A program made the position numbers and the translations under genes. From the NCBI RefSeq assembly GCF_030812195.1, contig NZ_JAUSSF010000002.1, forward strand, positions 868,001 to 932,000: a DNA stretch of 64,000 nucleotides. The letters are read 5' to 3'. This document shows positions 53,573 to 62,345 of this stretch, in pieces. Under the pieces are notes generated by a model that did no database searches, was not told where the DNA came from, and was given only the letters and a program-made list of their open reading frames with translations. Numbering within the stretch: position 1 is the first letter of the stretch; the number at the start of each line of letters is the position of its first letter. Origin of the DNA: Chryseobacterium lathyri (lineage in GTDB: Bacteria; Bacteroidota; Bacteroidia; Flavobacteriales; Weeksellaceae).

Positions 53573-54868
53573 ATGAATACTGCTACACACCAGATCGGCT
53601 GGAAAACGGCTGCCGCTATTGTTGTCTCCAATATGATCGGGACAGGAATATTTACTACTTTAGGCTTCCAGCTGTCTGATATTACCAATACCTACAGCAT
53701 TTTCCTGTTGTGGATTATCGGCGGGATTCTCGCCCTGTTCGGAGCATTTTGCTATGCCGAGCTGGGATCATATTTTAAAGGAAACGGAGGAGATTATATT
53801 TATCTTAAAGAAACCTATCATCCGGTATTTGGCTATCTGGTAAGCTGGATCTCTCTGATCATCGGGTTTTCTGCACCTGTGGCTTTGGCAGCACTGGCAA
53901 TGTCCAAATACCTTTCAGCTTTTAATTACACCTTTGGAAACGGCTTTGCCATAGGTTTCATTTTTCTGGTGGCAGCGAGCTTATCGTTCAGCCTTAAAAC
54001 ATCAAGCAGGTTTCATAATTTTTTTACCTTTATCAAAATCGCTTTTATTATTGTTCTGGTGATTCTGGGTGTTATGCTTTCAGGATCCGATGCAGGAAAC
54101 AGCCTGAAATTTACTGACAGCTGGCAGCATGAGATCATGCTCCCGGCTTTTGCAACATCTCTTGTTTTTGTTACCTATTCCTATACCGGTTGGAATTCAG
54201 CTTCTTACATTGCAGGAGAAATAAAAGATGTTCAGAAAAACCTTCCCAGAGCTTTAATTGTTGGAACTGTTTTCGTGACAGTGAGTTATTTGCTCGTCAA
54301 CTTTATCATGCTGAAACATGCACCTGTAAGCCAATTGGCCGGAAAAGAAGATGTGATGGGAGAAGCAGCAGGGAATATGCTGGGAATCGGTTTTGGAAAA
54401 ATCGTCAATGTTTTTATTGCTTTACAGCTGATTGCTACGATCAGCGGTTATTTATGGGTGGGTTCAAGGCTTACACAGGCTTTTGCAAAGGAAAACCATT
54501 TGTGGAGATCACTTGCTGTCAACAACAAAAAAGGAATTCCGGTAAGGGCTATCTTTGTACACGCTGTGATTGCTTCAGTGATCATTTTGACGGGAAGTTT
54601 TAAAGAGATCTTTGTGTATACCGCTTTTATCCTTCAGCTGTTTGCCAGTCTTTCCATTTCTACGGTTTTCTTTCTCAAAAAAGATCAGAGGAAAATATTT
54701 AAATCCAATATATTTTACATTTTCCCGGCAGTCTTTCTGCTCTTCAGTATTTATATTCTCTATTTTACACTCGTTCATAATCCCAAAGAAAGTATTATAG
54801 GACTTGGAATTGTAGCCTTTGGACTGGTTTTATATGTAATTGACAGGAAATTTTTTAAAAAACAGTAG
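53573..54868 (+). CDS. APC-family amino acid permease
   Basis: This 431-residue protein has about twelve membrane segments. The first carries VVSNMIGTGIFTTLGF, the glycine-rich unwound helix that binds the amino-acid backbone in the APC superfamily. It starts 7 nt after the receptor gene, so both are on the same SAM-riboswitch-controlled transcript. It would carry the substrate released by the receptor across the inner membrane, most simply methionine or S-methylmethionine. The sequence does not decide which substrate. Confidence 0.9.
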   Translation: MNTATHQIGWKTAAAIVVSNMIGTGIFTTLGFQLSDITNTYSIFLLWIIGGILALFGAFCYAELGSYFKGNGGDYIYLKETYHPVFGYLVSWISLIIGFSAPVALAALAMSKYLSAFNYTFGNGFAIGFIFLVAASLSFSLKTSSRFHNFFTFIKIAFIIVLVILGVMLSGSDAGNSLKFTDSWQHEIMLPAFATSLVFVTYSYTGWNSASYIAGEIKDVQKNLPRALIVGTVFVTVSYLLVNFIMLKHAPVSQLAGKEDVMGEAAGNMLGIGFGKIVNVFIALQLIATISGYLWVGSRLTQAFAKENHLWRSLAVNNKKGIPVRAIFVHAVIASVIILTGSFKEIFVYTAFILQLFASLSISTVFFLKKDQRKIFKSNIFYIFPAVFLLFSIYILYFTLVHNPKESIIGLGIVAFGLVLYVIDRKFFKKQ

Positions 54869-54992
54869 AACATTAAAATCTTAAAATAAAAATCCGTCTG
54901 ATAATCCTGAAAAGGTCTTAAACCATAATATTTCAAAAAAATTATATGAATTTGACACAGTAAAGGAATTTTAATTTGAATTAATAAATTCT

Positions 54993-55000
54993 TATCTTTG
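54993..55000 (+). promoter_or_regulatory. -7 promoter element before prfA
   Basis: TATCTTTG followed by CA fits TAnnTTTG, 20 nt before the prfA ATG. Confidence 0.6.
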
Positions 55001-55019
55001 CACTCTCAAAAATTGCAGA

Positions 55020-56105
55020 ATGTCTAAATCATTAATTCCAAAACTAGAAGCTATTAAACAAAGATATAATGAGGTTGCAGACCTTATTATACAGCCTGAT
55101 ATCATTTCAGATCAAAAAAAATATTCTTCTCTGAACAAAGAATACAGTGATTTAGGAAAGATTGTAAAAGTCTACGACCAGTATAAAGGTGCTCTGGATT
55201 CGATTGAAGAATCTGATGAAATCATTGCTGACGGGTCTGACAGAGATCTTGTGGACCTTGCCAAAGAGGAAAAAATGGAAGCTCAGGCTAAAATTCCTGG
55301 CCTGGAAGAAGAATTAAAAGTTCTTTTGATTCCTAAAGACCCTGCAGACGACAAAAATATCATTGTAGAATTACGTGCCGGAACAGGAGGTGATGAAGCA
55401 GCTATTTTTGTGGAAGATATCTACAGAATGTACAGCATGTACTTCAAAACAAAAGGATGGAAACATGAAGTAACGGATTCTAATGAGGCGGCGAAAGGCT
55501 ACAAAGAACTTATCATGAAAGTGGAAGGTGAAGGTGTTTACGGAATCATGAAATTCGAATCCGGAGTTCACCGTGTACAGCGTGTTCCTGAAACAGAATC
55601 TCAGGGAAGAGTTCATACTTCTGCAATCACCATTGCAGTACTTCCGGAAGCTGAAGAAGTGGATGTAGAGATCAATCCTGCAGATATTGAAATGCAGACT
55701 TCCCGTTCAGGAGGTGCCGGTGGACAGAACGTTAACAAAGTAGAAACTAAAGTACAGCTGACTCACAAGCCTTCAGGTTTAGTGGTCGTATGTCAGCAGG
55801 CCCGTTCTCAGCTGGCTAACCGTGAGCTGGCAATGGAAATGCTTCGTGCGAAATTATATGATATTAAGCTTCAGGAGGTTCAGGGAGATATTGCTGCACA
55901 GAGAAAAACAATGGTTTCTACAGGAGACCGTTCCGCAAAGATCAAAACTTACAACTATCCTCAGGGAAGGGTGACGGATCATAGAATCAATAAATCCATG
56001 TATAACCTCGATGCTTATATGAACGGGGATATTTCTGAAATGATAGACGCTGTCATCATGGCGGAAAATGCAGAAAAGATGAAGGGAGAAGAAGAAAATT
56101 ATTAA
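55020..56105 (+). CDS. prfA: Peptide chain release factor 1
   Basis: The 361-residue protein has the GGQ peptidyl-hydrolysis motif in [20 protein letters not shown] (GGQ at about residues 234-236) and the usual release-factor blocks [20 protein letters not shown] and [16 protein letters not shown]-type. RF1 reads UAA and UAG. It has no programmed frameshift, unlike prfB. Length is normal, and it forms its own transcript. Confidence 0.95.
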   Translation: MSKSLIPKLEAIKQRYNEVADLIIQPDIISDQKKYSSLNKEYSDLGKIVKVYDQYKGALDSIEESDEIIADGSDRDLVDLAKEEKMEAQAKIPGLEEELKVLLIPKDPADDKNIIVELRAGTGGDEAAIFVEDIYRMYSMYFKTKGWKHEVTDSNEAAKGYKELIMKVEGEGVYGIMKFESGVHRVQRVPETESQGRVHTSAITIAVLPEAEEVDVEINPADIEMQTSRSGGAGGQNVNKVETKVQLTHKPSGLVVVCQQARSQLANRELAMEMLRAKLYDIKLQEVQGDIAAQRKTMVSTGDRSAKIKTYNYPQGRVTDHRINKSMYNLDAYMNGDISEMIDAVIMAENAEKMKGEEENY

Positions 56106-56125
56106 AAATAAATTATAAAAATCAG

Positions 56126-56153
56126 GCTCTTGAATTTCAGGAGCTTTTTTTTG
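56126..56153 (+). terminator. Weak terminator after prfA
   Basis: GCTC (56126-56129) and GAGC (56141-56144) form a short stem followed by a long T-run. Confidence 0.5.
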
Positions 56154-56198
56154 CTGTATATTCATCCTTCAAAAACCATTGAATTAAAACAAAATAAT

Positions 56199-56873
56199 AT
56201 GAACAATTTTAAGATCGTTATATTCATGATGTTGGCAGTGTTAAGTCAAAATCTGTTGGCCCAGACGGAAGTGAAGAAACCTTCGGAAGTCTTTGAAATG
56301 TACTTCGGAACCTTCGTTAAAAATGATGATGCTGCACTTGCTAAGCTGAATGATTATTTAAAACCTACCGTAGAAGGAGAAAATGCTTATCAGGTAGATT
56401 TTAAAACCGTTTCCAGGGATATGATGAAAGAAACCACCGACAACTTTTTATCTGCTTTTTCCAAAACCACGGCAGATGCCTGTAAAAAAGAAGCCGAAGA
56501 TTATTTCACCGCTATGATGGAAAATTTTAAAAACGGAAAACTTTCCGTTAAAGACGTGAAAATTGTCCAGAATGAATATATAGAAGACCAGAAAATTGCT
56601 GAGGTTAATTATTCAGTCAGTTTCAAAGTTCCGGCTAAATTTTCTGATATTCCAACGGGAGATATTAAAACCGTTAAGCCTGAAGACCTTAAAAAATACC
56701 TGGTCCAAAGTGTACAGGATTTTAAAAATGCAGATAAAACCGTCGTAACAGAGCAAAAGTTCAGTTTGTACCAGCTAAACGAAGGAGGAAAAACATACTA
56801 CTGGAACGGTAGTCCTGATGAAATTGTTTCAGGATTGACGGATTTCTATTTTGAAAGCTTCGGGTCTAAATAA
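56199..56873 (+). CDS. Secreted protein of unknown function
   Basis: From the ATG at 56199 (MNNFKIVIFMMLAVLSQNLL) the product has a signal peptide ending LAQ; the frame extends to 56130 but the upstream part overlaps the prfA terminator. The mature chain (about 200 residues) has a helical first half (SEVFEMYFGTFVKNDDAALA) and a mixed second half (YWNGSPDEIVSGLTDFYF near the end), a layout reminiscent of lumazine-type or NTF2-like periplasmic domains, but I cannot assign it. It is monocistronic with its own terminator. Confidence 0.7.
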   Translation: MNNFKIVIFMMLAVLSQNLLAQTEVKKPSEVFEMYFGTFVKNDDAALAKLNDYLKPTVEGENAYQVDFKTVSRDMMKETTDNFLSAFSKTTADACKKEAEDYFTAMMENFKNGKLSVKDVKIVQNEYIEDQKIAEVNYSVSFKVPAKFSDIPTGDIKTVKPEDLKKYLVQSVQDFKNADKTVVTEQKFSLYQLNEGGKTYYWNGSPDEIVSGLTDFYFESFGSK

Positions 56874-56898
56874 TGATCCTTTAAAAAATATTATTATA

Positions 56899-56922
56899 AG
56901 CTCTGGTTTCAGGGCTTTTTTT
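56899..56922 (+). terminator. Terminator
   Basis: AGCTCTG (56899-56905) and CAGGGCT (56910-56916) pair (one G-U) around loop GTTT, followed by a T-run. Confidence 0.85.
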
Positions 56923-56962
56923 ATTTCACATACTTTACGTATTTTTGAGAAAACCCTTGATT

Positions 56963-59071
56963 ATGAATTTTAAGCCTATGTTATTAACCGCTGGAGTCCT
57001 TTTTTCAGCAACTTTTTATTCTCAAAAAATGAATTATCCTAAAGCAGTAAAAGGAAGTCAAACAGATACTTATTTTGGTAACGCTGTTGCAGACCCTTTC
57101 AGAGATCTGGAAAATGATTCTGATGCCACGAAAAAATGGGTAGACGATGAAGTAGCCTACAGCCAGGATTATCTTTCAAAGATCCCGTTCAGAAATAAAA
57201 TCAAGGATCAGCTGACAGAGATCTGGAACTATGAAAAAATTTCAGCGCCTTTCAAAGAAGGAGACTATACTTACTATTATAAAAATAATGGTCTTCAGGC
57301 ACAATCCATCCTATACAGAACAAACAATAAGACCAAAGCAACAGAAATATTCTTAGATCCTAATAAATTTTCAGAAAAAGGAACCACCTCGCTTTCCAAT
57401 TTGTCATTCAACAAAAAAGGAAACCTTGCAGCATATTCCATTTCTGAAGGAGGAAGTGACTGGAATAAGATTATTATCATAGACGCCATTACCAAAAAAC
57501 AGATTGATGAAACATTGGTAGATGTAAAATTCAGCGGAATTTCATGGCAGGGTGATGACGGTTTCTACTATTCAAGCTATGATAAGCCGAAAGAAGGAAC
57601 AGTACTTTCCGGAATGACCGATAAACATAAAGTATATTTTCATAAGTTAGGAACCAAGCAGTCGGAAGATAAACTTATTTTCGGAGGAGATAAAACTCCC
57701 AGAAGATACCTTGGAGCCGGAGTTTCCGAAGATCAGAGATACCTCATTGTTTCTGCTGCCAACGCAACCAATGGAAATGAATTGTATATCAAAGACCTAA
57801 AGAAAGGCGGCGATTTTGTACAGATCAATAAAGGATTTGATATTAATGTAAGCATTGTGGATACACAAGGAGACGATCTTTTTATCTTTACCGATAAAGA
57901 TGCTCCGAATATGCGTCTTGTAAAAACCAGCATCACAAATCCTTCACCGGAAACCTGGAAAGATGTGATCCCGCAGACAGAAAATGTTTTAGGGATATCT
58001 ACAGGAGGCGGATACTTCTTTGCCACCTATATGATTGATGCTATTGATCAGGTAAAACAGTTTGATAAAACAGGCAAGCTGATAAGAGAAATTGAACTTC
58101 CAGGAAAAGGAAATGTAGGCGGTTTTGGAGGTAAAGAAGAGGAAAAAGAGCTTTATTTCTCTTTCAGTAATTATATTACACCAGGAACTACGTATAAATT
58201 TAATGCAGATTCCGGAAAATCAGAAATTTATCAGAAGCCCAAAGTGAAGTTCAATCCTGAAGATTACGTTTCTGAGCAGGTATTCTATACTTCAAAAGAT
58301 GGGACCAAAGTTCCAATGATGATCAATTATAAAAAAGGAACAAAACTTGACGGTAAAAATCCTACGATCCTGTACTCTTATGGAGGTTTCAACATCAGCC
58401 TTCAGCCTTCATTCTCTGTAGTGAATGCGATCTGGATGGAAAACGGAGGAATATACGCAGTACCGAATATCCGCGGTGGTGGTGAATATGGCAAAAAATG
58501 GCACGATGCCGGAACAAAAACACAGAAGAAAAATGTTTTTGAAGACTTCATTGCGGCAGGAGAATATCTGCAGAGCAAAGGCTATACATCAAAAGAATAT
58601 ATGGCATTATCCGGAAGATCGAATGGAGGATTGCTTGTAGGAGCAACAATGACCATGCGCCCTGACCTTGCAAAGGTAGCTTTCCCGGGAGTAGGAGTTC
58701 TGGATATGCTGAGATACAATAAGTTTACAGCGGGAGCTGGCTGGTCCTATGATTACGGAACTGCAGAAGACAGCAAAGAGATGTTTGAATATCTTAAATC
58801 CTATTCCCCGGTGCATAATGTGAAAAAAGGAACATGTTATCCTTCCACAATGATCATTACAAGTGACCATGATGACAGGGTAGTTCCGGCGCATTCTTTC
58901 AAATTCGGAGCAGAGCTTCAGGATAAGCAAAGCTGTAAAAACCCAATTTTATTAAGAATTGAGAAAAATGCAGGCCATGGTGCCGGAAGAGCAACCGATC
59001 AGGTGATCAGCGAAAATGCAGATCTTATATCATTTGCCTTATATGAAATGGGGATAACGAAATTGAAGTAA
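56963..59071 (+). CDS. Prolyl oligopeptidase (prolyl endopeptidase, S9A)
   Basis: The ATG at 56963 (MNFKPMLLTAGVLFSATFYS) gives a signal peptide; a TTG six codons upstream is less likely. The roughly 700-residue enzyme has a seven-bladed propeller (about 80-410) and an alpha/beta-hydrolase domain with catalytic Ser in LSGRSNGGLLVGA, Asp in SDHDDRVVP and His in NAGHGAGRA. The GRSNGG serine motif, in place of the mammalian GGSNGG, and the signal peptide are as in the periplasmic prolyl endopeptidase of Elizabethkingia meningoseptica. It cuts short peptides after proline. Own transcript, strong terminator. Confidence 0.95.
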   Translation: MNFKPMLLTAGVLFSATFYSQKMNYPKAVKGSQTDTYFGNAVADPFRDLENDSDATKKWVDDEVAYSQDYLSKIPFRNKIKDQLTEIWNYEKISAPFKEGDYTYYYKNNGLQAQSILYRTNNKTKATEIFLDPNKFSEKGTTSLSNLSFNKKGNLAAYSISEGGSDWNKIIIIDAITKKQIDETLVDVKFSGISWQGDDGFYYSSYDKPKEGTVLSGMTDKHKVYFHKLGTKQSEDKLIFGGDKTPRRYLGAGVSEDQRYLIVSAANATNGNELYIKDLKKGGDFVQINKGFDINVSIVDTQGDDLFIFTDKDAPNMRLVKTSITNPSPETWKDVIPQTENVLGISTGGGYFFATYMIDAIDQVKQFDKTGKLIREIELPGKGNVGGFGGKEEEKELYFSFSNYITPGTTYKFNADSGKSEIYQKPKVKFNPEDYVSEQVFYTSKDGTKVPMMINYKKGTKLDGKNPTILYSYGGFNISLQPSFSVVNAIWMENGGIYAVPNIRGGGEYGKKWHDAGTKTQKKNVFEDFIAAGEYLQSKGYTSKEYMALSGRSNGGLLVGATMTMRPDLAKVAFPGVGVLDMLRYNKFTAGAGWSYDYGTAEDSKEMFEYLKSYSPVHNVKKGTCYPSTMIITSDHDDRVVPAHSFKFGAELQDKQSCKNPILLRIEKNAGHGAGRATDQVISENADLISFALYEMGITKLK

Positions 59072-59093
59072 TATAATACGTATACATAAACTG

Positions 59094-59120
59094 AGACCGG
59101 ACATTTGTCCGGTCTTTTTT
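59094..59120 (+). terminator. Terminator of the prolyl oligopeptidase gene
   Basis: AGACCGGAC (59094-59102) and GTCCGGTCT (59107-59115) pair perfectly around a TTTG-type loop, followed by six T residues. Confidence 0.95.
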
Positions 59121-59209
59121 GTAGCTTAAAATTCAGTAAAACAGGATGTTAACATAAGTTTCATGTTTCATTCAAAAAAATTAACTTTACGGAGACAAAA
59201 ATTATTGGA

Positions 59210-61327
59210 ATGCGAAAGACAATTTCTGTGAAAACTCCGGATTTTACTATAGAACCTCAGCAAAGAGAGATCTATAATTTTGAAAAAGACGGATTAGAAT
59301 TAAAATCATCCTACACCCCCAAAGATGTTAAAAATGAATCTTTAACACAGACTTCTCCGGGAATTGCACCCTATCTCAGAGGTCCGTATTCCACTATGTA
59401 TGTACAAAAACCCTGGACTGTAAGACAGTATGCAGGTTTCTCTACCGCAGAAGAATCCAATGCATTTTACAGAAGAAATCTGGCAGCAGGACAAAAGGGA
59501 TTATCAGTCGCCTTTGACCTTGCAACGCACAGAGGATATGATTCCGATCATTCAAGAGTAGTTGGTGATGTAGGAAAAGCCGGAGTAGCGATCGATTCTG
59601 TGGAAGATATGAAGATTCTCTTCAATGAAATTCCACTAGATCAGATTTCGGTGTCCATGACGATGAACGGAGCTGTACTTCCTATTTTGTCTTTCTATAT
59701 CGTGGCTGCCGAAGAGCAAGGGGTAAAGCAAGAACTGCTTTCAGGAACCATTCAAAATGATATTCTGAAAGAGTTCATGGTGAGAAATACTTATATTTAT
59801 CCGCCTGCACCTTCTATGAAGATCATCGCTGATATCTTTGAATATACAGCCCAAAACATTCCGAAATTCAACTCTATTTCCATTTCAGGATACCATATGC
59901 AGGAAGCGGGTGCCACTCCGGTACTGGAAATGGCCTATACGCTTGCAGACGGTCTTGAATATGTGAGAACAGGGATAAAAGCCGGAATGAATGTCGATGA
60001 TTTTGCCCCAAGACTTTCATTTTTTTGGGCGATCGGAATGAATCATTTCATGGAAATTGCAAAAATGCGTGCTGCAAGATACATTTGGGCAACTCTTCTA
60101 AAACAGTTCAGCCCGCAGAATGCAAAATCCTTAGCATTAAGGACCCATTCTCAGACCTCTGGTTGGTCCCTTACAGAGCAGGAACCCTTTAATAATATTA
60201 CAAGAACAGCTATTGAGGCCCTTTCTTCAGCTTTAGGAGGAACCCAGTCACTCCATACCAACGCACTGGATGAAGCCATTGCACTTCCTACAGATTATTC
60301 AGCAAAAATTGCAAGAAATACCCAGATTATCCTCCAGCAGGAAAGCGGAATCTGTGATGTTGTAGATCCTATGGGCGGAAGTAATCTTGTGGAGAGTCTT
60401 ACCCAGCAAATGATTGAAGAAGCGATGAAATACATCGATGAGGTAGAGCAGGAAGGAGGCATGACAAAAGCTATTGAAGCCGGAATTCCAAAAATGAGGA
60501 TTGAAGAAGCAGCGGCTAAAAAACAGGCTAAAATTGATAGTGGTGAAGAATTCATCATTGGAGTAAATTCATTCAGGACAGCCTTAAAACAGGATGGCAT
60601 AGAAATCCTGGATATCGATAACACAGAAGTCCGCAGAAAGCAGATTGAAAGACTCGAAAAAATAAAAGCAGAAAGAAATCCTGAAGCCGTTACAGAAATT
60701 CTGAATGATATCCGTGAAAGTGCAAAAACAGGCAAAGGAAACCTTCTGGCATTATGTATAGAAGCGGCCAGAAGAAGAGTGACTCTTGGCGAAATGAGTG
60801 ACGCTATGGAAGAAACTTTTGGAAGATATAAAGCCAATATCAGAACAATCTCCGGAGTATACGCTATGAATGCAGGGAAAAACGAATATTTTGAAAAAGC
60901 TCTTCAGCTGACCCAGAAATTTGAAGAGCAAGAAGGCCGCCGCCCAAGACTTATGGTTGCTAAAATGGGACAGGACGGGCACGACAGAGGTGCCAAAGTA
61001 GTAGCTACCGCATTCGCAGATATGGGATTTGATGTAGATGTGGCACCGTTGTTCCAGACTCCCGAAGAAGTAGCTAAACAGGCTGTAGAGAATGATATCC
61101 ATATCCTTGGGGTTTCCTCTCTTGCGGCAGGACATAAAACATTGGTTCCACAGGTGGTGGAAGAATTGAAAAAATTGGGAGCTGATGATGTTACCATTGT
61201 TGTAGGAGGAGTTATCCCACAGCAAGACTATGAATTCCTCTATGCCAACGGAGCCGATTTTATTTTCGGCCCGGGAACTAATCTTCCCAAATGTGCGGTG
61301 GAAATTTTAGAAAAATTTTTAAATTAA
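59210..61327 (+). CDS. scpA: Methylmalonyl-CoA mutase, large (catalytic) subunit
   Basis: This 705-residue protein has the substrate-binding barrel ([53 protein letters not shown]) and the B12-binding domain with [18 protein letters not shown] near residue 590, whose histidine is the lower cobalt ligand. It isomerises methylmalonyl-CoA and succinyl-CoA in propionate metabolism and needs adenosylcobalamin. In many bacteria a small-subunit gene (mutA type) lies directly upstream; here the upstream gene is the prolyl oligopeptidase behind a terminator. Confidence 0.95.
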   Translation: MRKTISVKTPDFTIEPQQREIYNFEKDGLELKSSYTPKDVKNESLTQTSPGIAPYLRGPYSTMYVQKPWTVRQYAGFSTAEESNAFYRRNLAAGQKGLSVAFDLATHRGYDSDHSRVVGDVGKAGVAIDSVEDMKILFNEIPLDQISVSMTMNGAVLPILSFYIVAAEEQGVKQELLSGTIQNDILKEFMVRNTYIYPPAPSMKIIADIFEYTAQNIPKFNSISISGYHMQEAGATPVLEMAYTLADGLEYVRTGIKAGMNVDDFAPRLSFFWAIGMNHFMEIAKMRAARYIWATLLKQFSPQNAKSLALRTHSQTSGWSLTEQEPFNNITRTAIEALSSALGGTQSLHTNALDEAIALPTDYSAKIARNTQIILQQESGICDVVDPMGGSNLVESLTQQMIEEAMKYIDEVEQEGGMTKAIEAGIPKMRIEEAAAKKQAKIDSGEEFIIGVNSFRTALKQDGIEILDIDNTEVRRKQIERLEKIKAERNPEAVTEILNDIRESAKTGKGNLLALCIEAARRRVTLGEMSDAMEETFGRYKANIRTISGVYAMNAGKNEYFEKALQLTQKFEEQEGRRPRLMVAKMGQDGHDRGAKVVATAFADMGFDVDVAPLFQTPEEVAKQAVENDIHILGVSSLAAGHKTLVPQVVEELKKLGADDVTIVVGGVIPQQDYEFLYANGADFIFGPGTNLPKCAVEILEKFLN

Positions 61328-61383
61328 CATTTTTTATAGAATAACTGCACAGCTTTTGTATAGTTTAAATGAAAAATTTCATT

Positions 61384-61884
61384 ATGGCTTATACAGTAGT
61401 TTCAGTATTTCCGGTGACTGTAGATACAGAGGAAATTAAAAAGAATTTAAAAGAAAAAGGTTTTGATGAGGCAAATATTATTATTTCAAAATCTAAGGTA
61501 GAAAGTGGATTGTCAACTGATCAGTTTCAGGAAGATGAACAAACAAAAGGATTTTTTGAATACGTCTTTGCTCACGATGCAGAAATGCTCGAGGCTTACC
61601 GCAAACACAGTATTGGCAGAAGCAATGTTATTGTATATGCAGACGACCTGCAGCAGGCTAAGGCGGCCAAAACCATTTTAAATGAAAACGGGGCACTCGA
61701 AGTTTACCGTAAGCCTTCAGAAGCTAAAGACAGCATTCCTGAGGGAATGTCGGAACAGGAATATAACGGAATCATTGCCAAAGCAAGGCATAATATTTAT
61801 TTCCTTGGATCAGAAAGAGTCTACCATTCCAATGAAGTTAAAGGAATGGACGACGAGATGGACAGCTTAGGATCAAAAGATTAA
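61384..61884 (+). CDS. Small cytoplasmic protein resembling general-stress (GsiB/YflT-type) proteins
   Basis: From the ATG at 61384 (MAYTVVSVFPVTVDTEEIKK) or 61369 the product is about 165 residues without a signal peptide. It has a beta-alpha-beta-like first half (TVVSVFPV, then NIIISKSKV; GRSNVIVYADDLQQAKAAKT) and an acidic, helical end (YHSNEVKGMDDEMDSLGSKD). The pattern recalls heat-induced stress proteins of the general-stress-17M type, but this is a weak resemblance. It starts 41-56 nt after scpA and has its own terminator, so it may share the scpA transcript. Confidence 0.65.
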   Translation: MAYTVVSVFPVTVDTEEIKKNLKEKGFDEANIIISKSKVESGLSTDQFQEDEQTKGFFEYVFAHDAEMLEAYRKHSIGRSNVIVYADDLQQAKAAKTILNENGALEVYRKPSEAKDSIPEGMSEQEYNGIIAKARHNIYFLGSERVYHSNEVKGMDDEMDSLGSKD

Positions 61885-61899
61885 TCTCCCCATAAAGCA

Positions 61900-61932
61900 A
61901 AGCCTGGATATAAATTATTCAGGCTTTTTTTT
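61900..61932 (+). terminator. Terminator after the stress-protein-like gene
   Basis: AAGCCTG (61900-61906) and CAGGCTT (61920-61926) pair perfectly and run into eight T residues. Confidence 0.92.
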
Positions 61933-61963
61933 ATCAAAAAAACTGAATATTCAGAAAAAATAC

Positions 61964-61971
61964 TATATTTG
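61964..61971 (+). promoter_or_regulatory. -7 promoter element of the orphan attenuator
   Basis: TATATTTG followed by CA fits TAnnTTTG, about 40 nt before the leader-peptide ATG at 62014. Confidence 0.6.
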
Positions 61972-62013
61972 CACCTGAAAATCAAGTTTAACCCATTAAA
62001 AAACAACGAAGCA

Positions 62014-62091
62014 ATGTTCAAAACGAATCAAAATTCTTCAGCTGGAGTACCCCTTATGGTGGTAAGGCTTCGTGGTTTGGTATACTCTTAG
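62014..62091 (+). CDS. Val/Leu-rich leader peptide of an attenuator upstream of rtcB
   Basis: A 25-residue frame begins MFKTNQNSSAGVPLMVVRLR and continues GLVYS, with four Val and three Leu clustered in the second half. ACGAAGC just before the ATG (62006-62012) is the exact complement of GCTTCGT inside the peptide gene (62067-62073), and a T-tailed hairpin follows 23 nt after the stop. This is the layout of branched-chain amino acid biosynthesis attenuators, but the gene downstream is rtcB, not an ilv or leu gene. Translation is not proven. Confidence 0.5.
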   Translation: MFKTNQNSSAGVPLMVVRLRGLVYS

Positions 62092-62113
62092 AATAATAGT
62101 ACAACGAAATATC

Positions 62114-62146
62114 AAAACCCGGAGTCGTAAAGATTTCGGGTTTTTT
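62114..62146 (+). terminator. Attenuator terminator
   Basis: AAAACCCG (62114-62121) and CGGGTTTT (62137-62144) form a perfect 8-bp stem followed by more T. An ACAACGAA motif at 62101-62108 repeats the one at 62003-62010 in the pre-leader segment and could take part in an alternative pairing. Confidence 0.8.
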
Positions 62147-62255
62147 ATTGCGCAATATTTAAACTTCAGTTTCCCCGAAATTTTTTCAATATCAGGAAGA
62201 ACAGAATCATTGAACCTTTTTAAGATTCCAATGTATTGTTCCTCATTACAAATAG

Positions 62256-62277
62256 ATCAACTAATATTTTAGTTGAT
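62256..62277. promoter_or_regulatory. Perfect palindrome between the attenuator and rtcB
   Basis: ATCAACTAA (62256-62264) and TTAGTTGAT (62269-62277) are exact inverse complements around TATT. It is not followed by a T-run, so it is more likely an operator or RNA structure than a terminator. The rest of the gap (62147-62345) shows no reading frame I can support. Confidence 0.45.
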
Positions 62278-62345
62278 AAAAATAGTATGCACAGATCAAA
62301 ATCTTGGATCTTGTGTCTGACATTTTATGTCTTAAAAATAAAACA

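Noticed and set aside
51145-54868. SusC/SusD-type polysaccharide or peptide utilisation locus
   Set aside because: The receptor lacks the amino-terminal carboxypeptidase-like domain, and the following gene is a permease, not SusD.
60295-60837. 180-codon reverse-strand frame in scpA
   Set aside because: Overlaps a strongly conserved enzyme gene; composition is serine/isoleucine-rich, typical of an antisense shadow.
60752-61225. 157-codon reverse-strand frame in scpA
   Set aside because: It lies opposite the B12-binding domain of the same gene, without start context or family pattern.
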